DNA of 64,000 bases from contig NZ_CP043489.1 in assembly GCF_008330945.1 (NCBI RefSeq), forward strand, positions 2,925,501-2,989,500. The letters are read 5' to 3'. This stretch comes from Labrys sp. KNU-23. Its GTDB lineage: Bacteria > Pseudomonadota > Alphaproteobacteria > Rhizobiales > Labraceae. The notes under the pieces are model-generated. The model searched no databases, had not been told where the DNA came from, and saw only the letters and a list, made by a program, of their open reading frames with translations. Position numbers and translations under genes: made by a program. Shown one piece after another: positions 8,908-17,973 of the stretch. Every line of letters begins with the position of its first letter. The stretch's first letter is position 1.

Positions 8908-9873
8908 ATGAACGCTTCGCCGCCCGTCCTCGTTGCTGCCCCCGACCTTGCCGCCGCCAAGGTGCAATGGCTGGCCTATCTTGCCGTCGAGCGGCGCATG
9001 AGCCCCAAGACGGTGGAGGCCTATGACCGCGACGTCACCACCTTCCTGCGCTTCCTGACCGGCCATTTCGGCGAGCCGCCGGGGCTGGACGACATCGCTT
9101 CCCTCGCGCCCCGCGACGTCAGGGCCTTCCTGGCCGCGCGCCGGGCCGACGGGTTGAAGCCCCGCTCGCTGATGCGGGCCCTGGCGGCGACGCGGGCCTT
9201 TGCCCGCTTCCTCGAGCGCCAGGGCCATGGCGCCAGCGCGGCGCTGTCGGCGGTGCGTGGTCCCAAGCTGCCGCAAAGCCTGCCCAAGCCACTGTCGCCC
9301 GAGGCCGCCCGCAAGGTGGCTTCCGCCGATACGCGCCTGGGCGAGGCGCGCGAGCCCTGGATCCTGGCTCGCGATGCCGCCGTGCTGGCGCTGTGCTATG
9401 GGGCGGGCCTGCGTATTTCCGAAGCTCTCGGCCTGACGCGCAAGGATGCGCCGGTGAGCGGGCGCGACAGCCTCACCGTCATCGGCAAGGGCAACAAGAT
9501 GCGCTCGGTGCCGGTGATCGCGCCGGTGGTGCAGGCTGTGGAGGATTATCTGAAAATACTGCCCTATCCGGGCGGCCCGGACGATCCGCTCTTCGTCGGC
9601 GCGCGGGGTGGGCCCCTGTCGCCCCGCATCATCCAATATGCCATGCAGCATCTTCGGGGGGCTTTGGGCCTGCCGGACAGCGCCACGCCGCATGCGCTAC
9701 GCCATTCCTTCGCCACCCACCTGCTCGGGCGCGGCGGCGACCTGCGCTCGATCCAGGAACTGCTCGGCCATGCCAGCCTGTCGACCACGCAGATCTACAC
9801 CAAGGTCGACGCCACCGAGTTGATGCGGGTCTACCAGTCGGCCCATCCTCGAGCAAAACGCGTCCAAGTGTGA
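8908..9873 (+). CDS. xerC: Tyrosine recombinase XerC
   Basis: A 321-residue tyrosine recombinase. An N-terminal SAM-like core-binding domain (WLAYLAVERRMSPKTVEAYD) precedes a catalytic domain with all active residues visible: R169 (GAGLRISE), K194 (GKGNK), H262 and R265 (HALRHSF), H288 (LGHAS) and Y297 (TQIYT). Length and single-copy housekeeping context fit XerC, which with XerD resolves chromosome dimers at dif, rather than an integron or phage integrase. The last eight residues (PRAKRVQV) and the stop lie inside a dispersed repeat that continues downstream, so the tail is repeat-derived. The ATG at 8908 was chosen because the earlier frame overlaps the MFS gene. Confidence 0.93.
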   Translation: MNASPPVLVAAPDLAAAKVQWLAYLAVERRMSPKTVEAYDRDVTTFLRFLTGHFGEPPGLDDIASLAPRDVRAFLAARRADGLKPRSLMRALAATRAFARFLERQGHGASAALSAVRGPKLPQSLPKPLSPEAARKVASADTRLGEAREPWILARDAAVLALCYGAGLRISEALGLTRKDAPVSGRDSLTVIGKGNKMRSVPVIAPVVQAVEDYLKILPYPGGPDDPLFVGARGGPLSPRIIQYAMQHLRGALGLPDSATPHALRHSFATHLLGRGGDLRSIQELLGHASLSTTQIYTKVDATELMRVYQSAHPRAKRVQV

Positions 9874-9951
9874 ACGCTTATTTGCTCTCGCTCTTTGTTG
9901 GGGCGACGCGTCTTTGCGATTCTCGGCGATTCCGCCAAATCGCAAAACGCT
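9848..9951 (-). repeat. Dispersed palindromic repeat, family A copy 1
   Basis: About 104 bp running from GAGCAAAACGCGT near the 3' end of xerC to a terminal palindrome (GCGTCTTTGCGATT, then AAATCGCAAAACGCT). It matches copies at 12502-12605 and 45307-45418 in the same box order. It overlaps the last xerC codons and fills the gap before the convergent RidA gene. Confidence 0.75.
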
Positions 9952-9984
9952 ATGGAGCGCGAAGTTGAGAGCGGTGTGGTGAGG

Positions 9985-10007
9985 CCTTCCCCGCGATGCG
10001 GGGAAGG
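9985..10007. terminator. Hairpin between convergent genes
   Basis: CCTTCCCCGC, a three-base loop, then GCGGGGAAGG: a perfect 10 bp stem between xerC and the convergent RidA gene. It lacks a clear T-run, so it could act as a bidirectional terminator or be half of a RIME-like element such as the one at 4853-4985. Confidence 0.55.
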
Positions 10008-10020
10008 CAGCTTGGATTTC

Positions 10021-10371
10021 TTACAGCGCCGCTTCGACCATGATCTCGACGTCGAGGCCGGGGCCGGCGAGCTTGGCTTCCACCGTGGCACGGGCCGGGG
10101 CCTGGCCGGCGACCACCCAGGCGTCCCAGGCTTCGTTCATCTCGGCCCAGGTGCCGATGTCGGTGAGCCAGATATTGGCCTTGATCACCTTGGTCTTGTC
10201 GGTGCCGGCCTGTTTCAGCGTCTCGTCGATCTGGGCGAGGATGTCGGCGGTCTGCTCCTTGACCGACTTGCCGACCGTGGTCTCGGCGACATAGCCGGAC
10301 AGGTGGATCTTGTCGCCATGGATGACGGCGTCGCTCATGCGGTTGCCGGCGCCGATACGCTTCAGGGTCAT
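10021..10371 (-). CDS. RidA family protein (YjgF/UK114)
   Basis: A 116-residue RidA-like protein. Such proteins hydrolyse reactive enamines and imines made by PLP enzymes. It shows HGDKIHLSGYVAETT, and the conserved arginine context PARATVEAKLAGPGLDVEI. The ATG at 10371 fits the family length of 110-130 residues. It sits 25 bp downstream of gpsA on the same strand and may be the last gene of the tsaD-gpsA unit. Confidence 0.9.
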   Translation of the reverse strand: MTLKRIGAGNRMSDAVIHGDKIHLSGYVAETTVGKSVKEQTADILAQIDETLKQAGTDKTKVIKANIWLTDIGTWAEMNEAWDAWVVAGQAPARATVEAKLAGPGLDVEIMVEAAL

Positions 10372-10396
10372 GTCAGTCTCCAGTTTGGTTGAACGT

Positions 10397-11392
10397 TTAC
10401 TCCGCGCGCGGCGGGCGCGACAGCAATTGCTTGATGGCCTGGTCGATGCTGGCCTTGCCAGCCACCAGGTCGGAGACGGCGGCGGCGATCGGCATGTCGA
10501 CATGCCTCTTCCTTGCCATATCGGCCAGGATCGGGGCCGTCCAGACGCCCTCGGCCAGGCCGACATCGGCGATCGCCGTTTCCAGGCCGATGCCCTTGCC
10601 GAGTTCCTCGCCGAAGCGCCGGTTGCGCGAGCGCGAGGATGTGCCGGTAAGGATGAGATCGCCGAGGCCGGACAGGCCCGCCAGCGTTTCCGGGCGGGCG
10701 CCGAAGGCGAGGCCGAAACGGGTGAGTTCGGCGAAGCTGCGGGCGAGCAGGGCCGCCACCGTGCTCTCGCCGAAGCCACGGCCGGCGGCGATGCCGGCCG
10801 CGATGGCGAGCACGTTCTTGGCCGCCCCGCCGATCTCGACGCCACGCAGATCGTCCGTGTGGTAGAGCCGGAAGGTCGGAGAGCCGATCAGCCGGGCAAG
10901 GCGCTCGCCGAGCGAACCGTCGGCGCAGGCCAGCGTCAGGGCGGTCGGATAGGCCTTGGCGATGTCGGCGGCAAAGCCCGGCCCGGAGAGTACGGCGGGA
11001 ACGCAGCCCGGCAGGATCTCGGTGGCGATCTGCGAGACGAATTCGCCGCTCGAGCGCTCGATGCCCTTGGCGGCCAGGATGAGCGGGAGATTAGCTGCAA
11101 CCATGCCAGCCAGCCGCCCGCAGACGTCACGCAGGGCCTGGGTCGGAACCGCCAGGATCAGGGCATCGGCGCGCGCTGCTTCTGCGAGATCGGCGGTGGG
11201 ATGGATGGCCTCGGGCAGGGCAAGGCCGTCGAGCCTTGGCGGCCGGCGCGTCTCCGCCAGCACGGCCATGGCCTGGGCATCGCGCCCCCACAGGCTGACG
11301 TGACGGCCGGCGCGTGCGGCGGCGCAGGCGAGCGCAACACCGAAAGCGCCGGCGCCGATCACCCCGATGCTTTTCGAACCGGAGCCGGTCAA
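10397..11392 (-). CDS. gpsA: Glycerol-3-phosphate dehydrogenase [NAD(P)+]
   Basis: A 331-residue enzyme that reduces dihydroxyacetone phosphate to sn-glycerol-3-phosphate for phospholipid synthesis. It shows the dinucleotide motif IGVIGAGAFGVALA at the N-terminus, PTQALRDV, the catalytic-lysine motif LAAKGIER, GPGFAADIA, the second catalytic lysine in GAAKNVLAIAAG, and SGLGDLILTGTSSRSRNRRFG. No ATG lies before the Rossmann motif. The TTG at 11392 overlaps the tsaD stop as TTGA and gives the normal length, so I accept it as a coupled start. The tsaD-gpsA pairing is common in Rhizobiales. Confidence 0.94.
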   Translation of the reverse strand: MTGSGSKSIGVIGAGAFGVALACAAARAGRHVSLWGRDAQAMAVLAETRRPPRLDGLALPEAIHPTADLAEAARADALILAVPTQALRDVCGRLAGMVAANLPLILAAKGIERSSGEFVSQIATEILPGCVPAVLSGPGFAADIAKAYPTALTLACADGSLGERLARLIGSPTFRLYHTDDLRGVEIGGAAKNVLAIAAGIAAGRGFGESTVAALLARSFAELTRFGLAFGARPETLAGLSGLGDLILTGTSSRSRNRRFGEELGKGIGLETAIADVGLAEGVWTAPILADMARKRHVDMPIAAAVSDLVAGKASIDQAIKQLLSRPPRAE

Positions 11393-12483
11393 GCCTTCGC
11401 TCCCTTGCCGACACCGGCCTTGCCGAGGCCCTGCTTGCCGGCGCCAGGCGCGTTGGGGTCGAGCGGCCAGCGCGCCCGCGGGCTCACGTCGAGGCCGTCT
11501 GTAATGCCGGCCGAAAGGCGCTCCGCGCCGGCCCAGGCGATCATGGCGCCATTGTCGGTACACAAAGCGGCCGGCGGCATCACGATGCGCAGGCCCGTCT
11601 CCGCGCCGAGGCGCTGCAGGCCGCGCCGGATGGCGAGGTTGGCGGCGACGCCGCCTGCGATCACCAGGGCGCTGGGGGATTGTCCGGCGGTGTCGCGGAA
11701 CCGCCTCAGGCCGACGCGCGTGCGGTCGACCACCATGTCCACCACCGCCGCCTGGAAGGAGGCGCAGAGGTCCCGGATATCCTTGGCGGCGAGCGGTGCC
11801 AGCCTTTCGGCTTCGAGCCGGACTGCCGTCTTCAGGCCCGACAGCGAGAAATTGGGATCGGGCCGTCCCTGAAGCGGCCGGGGGAAGGCGAAGCGGGCGG
11901 CATCGCCGCTCATCGCCTGCGCCTCGACGGCGGGGCCGCCGGGATAGCCCAGGCCCAGCATCTTGGCGGTCTTGTCGAAGGCCTCGCCGATGGCATCGTC
12001 GATGGTGGTGCCGAGCCGGACATAGTCGCCGAGGCCGCGCACGGCCAGGAGCTGGGTGTGCCCGCCGGAGGCCAGCAGCAGGAGATAGGGGAAGGTGACC
12101 TGGTCGGTGAGGCGCGGGGTCAGCGCGTGCGCCTCCAGATGGTTGACGGCGACCAGCGGCTTGCCGAGGGAGAGCGCCAGGGCCTTCGCGGTGGTGAGGC
12201 CGACGATCACGCCACCGATCAGGCCGGGTCCCGCGGCGGCGGCGATGCCGTCCAGCTTGTCGAAGCGGACGTCGGCCTCTTCCAGGGCCTGCGCGATGAT
12301 GTGGTCGAGCACCTCGACATGGGCGCGCGCCGCGATCTCCGGCACCACGCCGCCATAGGCGGCATGCTCGGCGATCTGCGACAGCACGACATTGGACAGA
12401 ATCTCGCCCTCGCCGTCCTGATTGCGTGCGACGATGGCGGCGGAGGTTTCGTCGCAGGTGGTTTCGATGCCGAGAACGAGCAT
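11389..12483 (-). CDS. tsaD: tRNA N6-adenosine threonylcarbamoyltransferase TsaD
   Basis: A 364-residue Kae1/TsaD enzyme that transfers the threonylcarbamoyl group to A37 of ANN-decoding tRNAs. Visible motifs are MLVLGIETTCDETSAAI at the start, the metal-binding HxxxH in NHLEAHALTPR, LLLASGGHTQL and, near the C-terminus, VIAGGVAANLAIR. The frame is open further upstream through a repeat element, but the ATG at 12483 gives the exact family start. Its stop overlaps the gpsA start. Confidence 0.96.
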   Translation of the reverse strand: MLVLGIETTCDETSAAIVARNQDGEGEILSNVVLSQIAEHAAYGGVVPEIAARAHVEVLDHIIAQALEEADVRFDKLDGIAAAAGPGLIGGVIVGLTTAKALALSLGKPLVAVNHLEAHALTPRLTDQVTFPYLLLLASGGHTQLLAVRGLGDYVRLGTTIDDAIGEAFDKTAKMLGLGYPGGPAVEAQAMSGDAARFAFPRPLQGRPDPNFSLSGLKTAVRLEAERLAPLAAKDIRDLCASFQAAVVDMVVDRTRVGLRRFRDTAGQSPSALVIAGGVAANLAIRRGLQRLGAETGLRIVMPPAALCTDNGAMIAWAGAERLSAGITDGLDVSPRARWPLDPNAPGAGKQGLGKAGVGKGAKA

Positions 12484-12501
12484 GGGACGGGCGGGTACCT
12501 G

Positions 12502-12605
12502 GGCGCTTTGCGATGTATGGATCACCAAGAATCGCAAAGACGCGTTGCAAGGGGAAGCCACAGCAAAGGTTCGCTTACGCCGAAACGCGCCTTTGCTTTT
12601 GGAGC
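12502..12605 (+). repeat. Dispersed palindromic repeat, family A copy 2
   Basis: Begins GCGCTTTGCGATG, continues with AATCGCAAAGACGCGTTG and ends AAACGCGCCTTTGCTTTTGGAGC, the same boxes in the same order as the copies near 9.9 and 45.3 kb. It lies just upstream of tsaD and would be in its leader. Confidence 0.72.
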
Positions 12606-12684
12606 TGATGGCCCACCCTATAGCACGATCCGCTCGCCGGGATAGGGGCGAGGCCATTCCCGCCGAGCGCAGGAGGCTCCCGTT

Positions 12685-13323
12685 TCAGCCGTGCCAGTGC
12701 GAGCAGCGGATCACCGAGCAGAAATTGCCGCGCTCGAACTGGGGATCCTTGTCGGCGATCACGTCCGCCTTGACATTGCCGAAGGTGGTCTGCGGCTTGT
12801 GCCGGATGCCGTCATAGAAGGCCTGGATGATGTCCTCCTTGAAATGCTGTGTGCGCGGATGGGCACCGACCACGGCCTCGCGTTCGGCATCGCCATATTG
12901 GTGATAGGTCAGGCCGAGCACGTCCATCTCGACGCCCGCCGTTACCAGGGCGACCACCGGATGCATGTGCTCGGGAATGCCGGGCGTGGTGTGCAGCGCG
13001 ATCGCCGCCCAGACGAGGTCGATATCGGAGGAAGCGATGCCGTGGCTCGAAAGGAAATCGCGGGCGGCATTGGCGCCGTCGACCTCGAAGCGTTCGGTCG
13101 CGCTGCCATGGGACGGCATCAGCCCGATATCGTGGAACATGGCGCCGGCATAGAGCAGTTCGGGATCGAAGTTCAGCCCGCGGCGCCTGCCGGCCAGGGC
13201 GCCGAAATAGAAGACCCGGCTGGAATGGTGGAACAGGAGCGGGGTCTCGGTGTCGCGGATGAAGGTGGTGATGTCCCGGCACAGGCGGCTGTCCGGGATT
13301 TCGATGCCTGAAATGGCGGTCAT
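12685..13323 (-). CDS. HD domain-containing protein (cyanamide hydratase-like)
   Basis: A 212-residue protein with an HD metal-binding fold: histidines in FHHSSRVFYFG (H32, H33) and the HD dyad in MFHDIGLMP (H64, D65), followed by further histidine and aspartate positions. The layout resembles the HD proteins related to fungal cyanamide hydratase, so a hydrolase or hydratase of a small molecule is plausible. The substrate is unknown. The ATG at 13323 has GGAGA upstream; an in-frame ATG at 13347 is less likely. It is divergent from a GlxA-type regulator, probably its controller. Confidence 0.82.
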   Translation of the reverse strand: MTAISGIEIPDSRLCRDITTFIRDTETPLLFHHSSRVFYFGALAGRRRGLNFDPELLYAGAMFHDIGLMPSHGSATERFEVDGANAARDFLSSHGIASSDIDLVWAAIALHTTPGIPEHMHPVVALVTAGVEMDVLGLTYHQYGDAEREAVVGAHPRTQHFKEDIIQAFYDGIRHKPQTTFGNVKADVIADKDPQFERGNFCSVIRCSHWHG

Positions 13324-13449
13324 TTCGATGTCTCCAGTGGATTTCACTGGCGCAGAGCCTAGGCGCTCCCTAGTTTTGTCTGCAATTGATGGATTACGCC
13401 GATTTCTGCCAAAACCGGTTGCAACCGGACGCCGATGTCAGGAATGCTC

Positions 13450-14427
13450 ATGTCTGGGAACGAAACCAGGACCATTGCGATACTGGCCTTGCAGGGCGTG
13501 CAACTGCTCGACGTGTCCGGGCCGATGGACGTCTTTGCCGAGGCCAACACGCAGGCCGGGCGGGAGGCCTATCGCCTTCGCATCGTTGCCCAGGGAGCGG
13601 AGGCGATCCGCAGTTCCTCGGGCGCCCGCCTGCTGGCCGATATCGTGATCGGGACGGATGATGGCGGGCCGGTCGATACGCTTCTCGTCGCCGGCAGCCC
13701 CAATGCGGCAGTGACGGCGCCGGACGAGGCCGTTGTCGCCTGGCTGAAGCGGGTGGCTGCCACGACGCGGCGCTATGGCTCGGTCTGCGCCGGCGCTTTC
13801 GTCTTGGCCGCCGCCGGACTGCTCGCAGGGCGGCAGGTCGCCACCCATTGGGCCGTGGCGGATCGCCTGGCCCGGGCCTATCCCGACATTGCCGTGGACC
13901 CCGACGCCATCCACATCCGCGACGGGCGCCTGCGCACCGCAGCCGGCGTCACGGCCGGGCTCGATCTCGCTCTGGCGCTGGTGGAGGAGGATCTGGGACG
14001 GGAGATTGCCATGCGCGTCGCCGCGCAATTGGTGATGTTCTTCAAGCGGCCCGGCGGCCAGATGCAGTTCAGCCGCCGCGAGGAAGCCGTCCCCGCGGGG
14101 CGTTCGGCGCTGCAGGAGCTCCAGCGCTGGGTGGTCGCCAATCCTGCCGAGCGGCACAGCGTCGCCAGCATGGCCGGGCGTCTCGGATTGAGTCCGCGTC
14201 ATTTCGCCCGGCTCTTCGTCACGGAAGTCGGCGTGACGCCGGCGGGCTGGGTGGAGGCGACGCGTATCTCCGTGGCCCGGCGCTGGCTCGAGACGAGCGG
14301 CAGCCCGCCCAAGCAGGTCGCGGCGGCATGCGGGTTCGCCAATGCCGACATGCTGCGGCGGGCCTTCATGCGGCATGTCGGTGTCACGCCCGCCGACTAT
14401 CGCAAGCGCTTCACGGCGAAGGATTGA
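13450..14427 (+). CDS. GlxA-type AraC family regulator (DJ-1/PfpI domain plus HTH)
   Basis: A 325-residue regulator. Residues ~6-175 form a DJ-1/PfpI-like domain with the nucleophile-elbow cysteine C113 (RYGSVCAGAF). Residues ~225-322 hold an AraC-type double helix-turn-helix (SVASMAGRLGLSPRHFARLF and ACGFANADMLRRAFMRHVG). ATGs at 13435, 13444 and 13450 are in frame; the last has AGGA at the right spacing. The 126 bp gap shared with the HD-domain gene suggests local control of that gene. Confidence 0.9.
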   Translation: MSGNETRTIAILALQGVQLLDVSGPMDVFAEANTQAGREAYRLRIVAQGAEAIRSSSGARLLADIVIGTDDGGPVDTLLVAGSPNAAVTAPDEAVVAWLKRVAATTRRYGSVCAGAFVLAAAGLLAGRQVATHWAVADRLARAYPDIAVDPDAIHIRDGRLRTAAGVTAGLDLALALVEEDLGREIAMRVAAQLVMFFKRPGGQMQFSRREEAVPAGRSALQELQRWVVANPAERHSVASMAGRLGLSPRHFARLFVTEVGVTPAGWVEATRISVARRWLETSGSPPKQVAAACGFANADMLRRAFMRHVGVTPADYRKRFTAKD

Positions 14428-14544
14428 TTGCCGCCGCCGGCCTTGGCGGGGGAAAACGGCCCGCCGGGGTTTGCCTGGCTGCCGCCGGAAACGCTAAACG
14501 TTTCAGCATTGCCGGACCGTTGAGTCGGCGAGAAAGGGGGAAGC

Positions 14545-15531
14545 ATGGGCGAACAATTCGACATGTTTCGGACCGAGGCGCTTCCGGAGAGGCGGTCGCC
14601 GGCCGCCCGGACCAAACGCCCCGGACCCGCGCCGGCCCACCGGCATGAGGCGCTCGATGAGGCGGCCCTGGTCAGCATGCTGGAAGCAACCGGCCGCTAC
14701 CGCATCCTGCGCAAGCTGGAGCCGCGCCCCGTCATCCCACGGGACAGGAGCCGGTTTGCGCGCCTGGCGGTGATCGTCGATACTGAGACCACGGGGCTCG
14801 ACCACGAGAAGAACGAGATCATCGAGCTCGGCATGGTGGCGGTCACCTATGATCCCGCCGGTCAGATCGGCGACGTGGTCGGCATCTTCAATGCCCTGCG
14901 CCAGCCCGGGGAGCCGATACCGCCCGAGATCACCAGGCTGACCGGCATCACCGACGCCATGGTGGCCGGCAAGACGATCTCGCCGGCGGACGTCGAGGCC
15001 TTCATCGAGCCGGTGGACCTGGTCATTGCCCATAATGCGCGGTTCGATCGCCCCTTCTGCGAGCGCTTCGCGCCAGGCTTCGCGCCCAAGCCCTGGGCCT
15101 GCTCCAATGTGGAAATCGCCTGGTCCGACCGCGGCTTCGAGGGCACGAAGCTCGGCTATCTCCTGGGACAATCGGGCTATTTCCACAACGGGCATCGGGC
15201 CGTCGACGATTGCCATGCGCTGCTTGAAGTGCTCGCGCGGCCAAGCGGGCCGGGCAAGACCGTGCCCTTCGCCGAGCTCCTGAAGGCATCGGAACGCGCC
15301 CTGATCAGGATCTCGGCGACCAACAGTCCCTTCGACATGAAGGACCGGCTCAAGGCGCGCGGCTATCGCTGGAACGACGGCAGCAATGGCCAGCCCAAGA
15401 GCTGGTGGACCGAAGTCGGCGAAGAGGACGCGGAGGCGGAGCTGAAATTCCTCCGCGCCGAGATCTATCAATGGCCCGAAGCCAGGCCGTTGACCCAGCG
15501 CCTGGCCGCCACGGAGCGGTTCAAGGCCTAG
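14545..15531 (+). CDS. 3'-5' exonuclease, DEDDh (DnaQ-like) family
   Basis: A 328-residue protein with a complete DEDDh site: D79 and E81 (VDTETTGL), D168 (AHNARFDRPF), and H217 with D221 (HRAVDDCHAL). It resembles the DNA polymerase III epsilon exonuclease domain but has about 75 extra N-terminal residues and a C-terminal region (~240-328) with FDMKDRLKARGYRWND, seen in stand-alone exonucleases of this group. It is probably a DNA or RNA trimming or repair nuclease rather than the replicative proofreader. AAGGGGGAAGC precedes the ATG. The flanking genes face other ways, so it is likely monocistronic. Confidence 0.9.
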   Translation: MGEQFDMFRTEALPERRSPAARTKRPGPAPAHRHEALDEAALVSMLEATGRYRILRKLEPRPVIPRDRSRFARLAVIVDTETTGLDHEKNEIIELGMVAVTYDPAGQIGDVVGIFNALRQPGEPIPPEITRLTGITDAMVAGKTISPADVEAFIEPVDLVIAHNARFDRPFCERFAPGFAPKPWACSNVEIAWSDRGFEGTKLGYLLGQSGYFHNGHRAVDDCHALLEVLARPSGPGKTVPFAELLKASERALIRISATNSPFDMKDRLKARGYRWNDGSNGQPKSWWTEVGEEDAEAELKFLRAEIYQWPEARPLTQRLAATERFKA

Positions 15532-15559
15532 CCGGATGGCTCTCCCGCCCGGCTAATGG

Positions 15560-16540
15560 TCAAGCCGCCAGATTGTGCCGGAACCAGGAGACGGCGCTGC
15601 CGACGATAGTGTCGATCCCGCGGTGCTGGGGATGCCAGCCCAGCAATTCGGCGGCCTTGGTGGCGGCGGCATAGAGGCTGGCGGGGTCACCGGGCCGTCG
15701 CGGCTGGAAGCGGATGTCGAGCTTGCGGCCGGTGCAGCGCTGCACCGCCTCGAGGATTTCGATCACCGAGGTACCGATGCCGGTTCCGAGATTGAAGGCC
15801 GCACTTTCGCCGCCCGCCTTGAGATAGTCGATGGCGCGCACATGGGCGTCGGCGATGTCGGCAACATGCACATAGTCGCGGACCGCCGAACCGTCAGGCG
15901 TGGGATAGTCCCGGCCCAGCACGTTGAAGACGGGCCGATGGCTGAGCGCAGCCTGGATGGCGAGCGGGATGACGTGGGTTTCCGGCTCGTGCCTTTCGCC
16001 CAGCTCGCCGTCGAGATCGGCGCCGGCAGCGTTGAAATAGCGCATTGCCGCCCATTTCAAGCCATAGGCGGCGCCGTAATCGGCCAGGGCGTGTTCAACC
16101 GCCAGCTTGGTCGCGCCATAGGGGCTGATCGGATTGCGCGGCGCATTCTCCAGGATCGGCAGGCTGGTGGGAACGCCGTAGGTCGCGCAGGTCGAGGACA
16201 GGATGAAGGCCTCGATCTCGTTCTGGCGCACGGCCTCGAGCAGGGTCAGCGAGCCCACGACATTGTTGGAATAATATTTGGCGGGATCGGCAACAGATTC
16301 GCCCACCGTGGAACTTGCCGCGAAATGCATCACCGCTTCGGGCTTGTATTTGGCAATGACCTTGTTGAGGAAGGCGCTGTTGCGGATGTCGCCGACTTCC
16401 AACGGACCCCATTTGACCGCATCGGCGTGGCCCAGGGAGAGATTGTCGACGACGACGGGGTCATAATTTGCCTGGGCCAGGGCCTTGCAGGCGTGGCTGC
16501 CGATATAGCCGGCGCCACCAGTTACCAGAACACGAGTCAT
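15560..16540 (-). CDS. galE: UDP-glucose 4-epimerase
   Basis: A 326-residue extended short-chain dehydrogenase that interconverts UDP-glucose and UDP-galactose. It shows LVTGGAGYIGSHACKAL at the N-terminus, S116, Y141 and K145 of the catalytic set (PYGATK), and RDYVHVADIADAH in the C-terminal half. An ATG at 16552 is also in frame; 16540 gives the usual MTRVLVTGG start. It stands alone and likely supplies UDP-galactose for surface polysaccharide; it may also link to the alpha-galactoside operon at 31-35 kb. Confidence 0.95.
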   Translation of the reverse strand: MTRVLVTGGAGYIGSHACKALAQANYDPVVVDNLSLGHADAVKWGPLEVGDIRNSAFLNKVIAKYKPEAVMHFAASSTVGESVADPAKYYSNNVVGSLTLLEAVRQNEIEAFILSSTCATYGVPTSLPILENAPRNPISPYGATKLAVEHALADYGAAYGLKWAAMRYFNAAGADLDGELGERHEPETHVIPLAIQAALSHRPVFNVLGRDYPTPDGSAVRDYVHVADIADAHVRAIDYLKAGGESAAFNLGTGIGTSVIEILEAVQRCTGRKLDIRFQPRRPGDPASLYAAATKAAELLGWHPQHRGIDTIVGSAVSWFRHNLAA

Positions 16541-16799
16541 GTTGGTTCCCATACTTGCCGGGGCTCAATCAATCCGGTCCCGGCCTATCGGGACTTCTCG
16601 TTGCGATTGGCCTTTCAGGCGCGTCACTGCTGTTAACCAAGATTTACCTTCAGATCGCGGACGCGGCTAGCTGGGAATCAGCGGTATCGCCGCACCGAAA
16701 GGATAGGGGGACGCGCGCGCCGCCCCTCCCAAAAGATTGAGACCCCCGCCCATTTCGATGGCGGCGAAGCGGCAGGCTTCCCGCCAGTCGACGGACAGG

Positions 16800-16845
16800 C
16801 GTCCTTGCGATCCCTGATGATTTCATCGCATCGCAAAACGCTCTA
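16800..16845 (+). repeat. Dispersed palindromic repeat, family A partial copy
   Basis: GTCCTTGCGAT and GCATCGCAAAACGCT form the terminal palindrome of the family. Only this end is present. The minus-strand hydrolase gene ends exactly at the repeat edge; its TAG stop is the CTA in the repeat boundary CTCTAG. Confidence 0.6.
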
Positions 16846-17973
16846 GCCGTATACGGCGGCGCGGATGGCGTCGGGATAGGCGCCGCCGACGCCGGCGACC
16901 GCCGTGTTGGTGAAGATGACCACCGAAAGCCTGCGTGCCGGATCGACGAACCAGCTATGACCGTAGACGCCGCCCCATTGCCAGCAGCCGGGAGAACCGG
17001 GCATGCCGGCGGTGGCGGGATCGCGCAGGATCGACCAGCCGAGGCTGAAGCCGCAGCCGGGATCCTCGGTATCGAGGCCGGCGATCGCATCTTCGCTCAG
17101 CAGGCGCGTGCTTTCCGGCGAGAGAATCGGCCCTCCACCGCTGCGGACCGCTTCGAGGAAGCTGAGGAAGTCGCCTGCCGTGCCCACCATGCCGGCGCCG
17201 CCGGAGGGGAAGGCGGTGGCGTCGAAGGCGCGCTGCGGCGCGAAGGTGAGCCACCAGCCATTGTGGCACACGCGCTGGATCTCGCCCATGCGCACCGGGC
17301 GCGGCTCGCCATCGGCGTAGGCGGTCGCCAGGCGATGGGGCTTGCTGGCCACGAATTCGGTGTCGGCCATGCCGAGCGGCCCGGCGATGCGTTCGGCCAC
17401 GATCTCCGGCAGGCTCTTGCCCGCCGCCTTTTCCATCAGCCCGCCCAGCACGTCGATCGCCAGCGAGTAGCGCCAGGCGCTGCCGGGCGCGAAGGCCAGT
17501 TTCTGGGCCGCGATCTTTTCGAGATTCTCCGCCATGCCGCGGCCGAGCCGGTCGAGGCCGTCGGCGATGTCGGCGGCGGCCTCGTAGTCATAGCGCAGGC
17601 CGGCGGTGTGGGTGAGGAGATGGCGCACGGTGATCGCCGGCTCGCTGCCGTCGGCGAGCCGGGGGCGGAAATTCGGAAGATGACGGGTCACGGGGTCGTC
17701 GAGCCCGATCTGCCCGGCCTCGACCAGCGCCAGGGCGGCGGCCGCCACCATCGGCTTGGTTACCGAGGCGAGGCGGAAAATGGTGTCCTCCGCGATCGGC
17801 ATGCCCGCCTCGCGATCGGCATGGCCGGCGGCGCGGCGATAGACGATCTCGCCCGCCTCGGCCACCAGCACCACGGTGCCGACGATGCGCTCCTCGGCGA
17901 TGGCGGTGTCGATCACGGTATCGAGTCGCCTGGCGCAGGCCTGATCGATGGCGGGGGAAGGCTGGCCGTGCAT
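16843..17973 (-). CDS. Serine hydrolase, class C beta-lactamase / esterase fold
   Basis: A 376-residue enzyme with the beta-lactamase-family SxxK nucleophile motif S70-V-T-K73 and Y169 in RYSLAID as the second motif. GHSWFVDP near the C-terminus stands where the KTG-type motif would be. No signal peptide is visible, so it probably acts in the cytoplasm as an esterase or amidase rather than giving beta-lactam resistance. The stop codon is supplied by the adjacent repeat. It lies 88 bp downstream of an alpha/beta hydrolase on the same strand; a functional link is not evident. Confidence 0.9.
   Translation of the reverse strand: MHGQPSPAIDQACARRLDTVIDTAIAEERIVGTVVLVAEAGEIVYRRAAGHADREAGMPIAEDTIFRLASVTKPMVAAAALALVEAGQIGLDDPVTRHLPNFRPRLADGSEPAITVRHLLTHTAGLRYDYEAAADIADGLDRLGRGMAENLEKIAAQKLAFAPGSAWRYSLAIDVLGGLMEKAAGKSLPEIVAERIAGPLGMADTEFVASKPHRLATAYADGEPRPVRMGEIQRVCHNGWWLTFAPQRAFDATAFPSGGAGMVGTAGDFLSFLEAVRSGGGPILSPESTRLLSEDAIAGLDTEDPGCGFSLGWSILRDPATAGMPGSPGCWQWGGVYGHSWFVDPARRLSVVIFTNTAVAGVGGAYPDAIRAAVYG

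Noticed and set aside
8908..9873. The tyrosine recombinase as a sign of an integron, phage or genomic island
   Set aside because: Length, motifs and housekeeping neighbours fit XerC; no attachment repeats, phage genes or cassette array were seen nearby.
16843..17973. Antibiotic-resistance beta-lactamase
   Set aside because: No signal peptide and no clear KTG motif; the second motif is YSL, so an esterase-like role is more likely.
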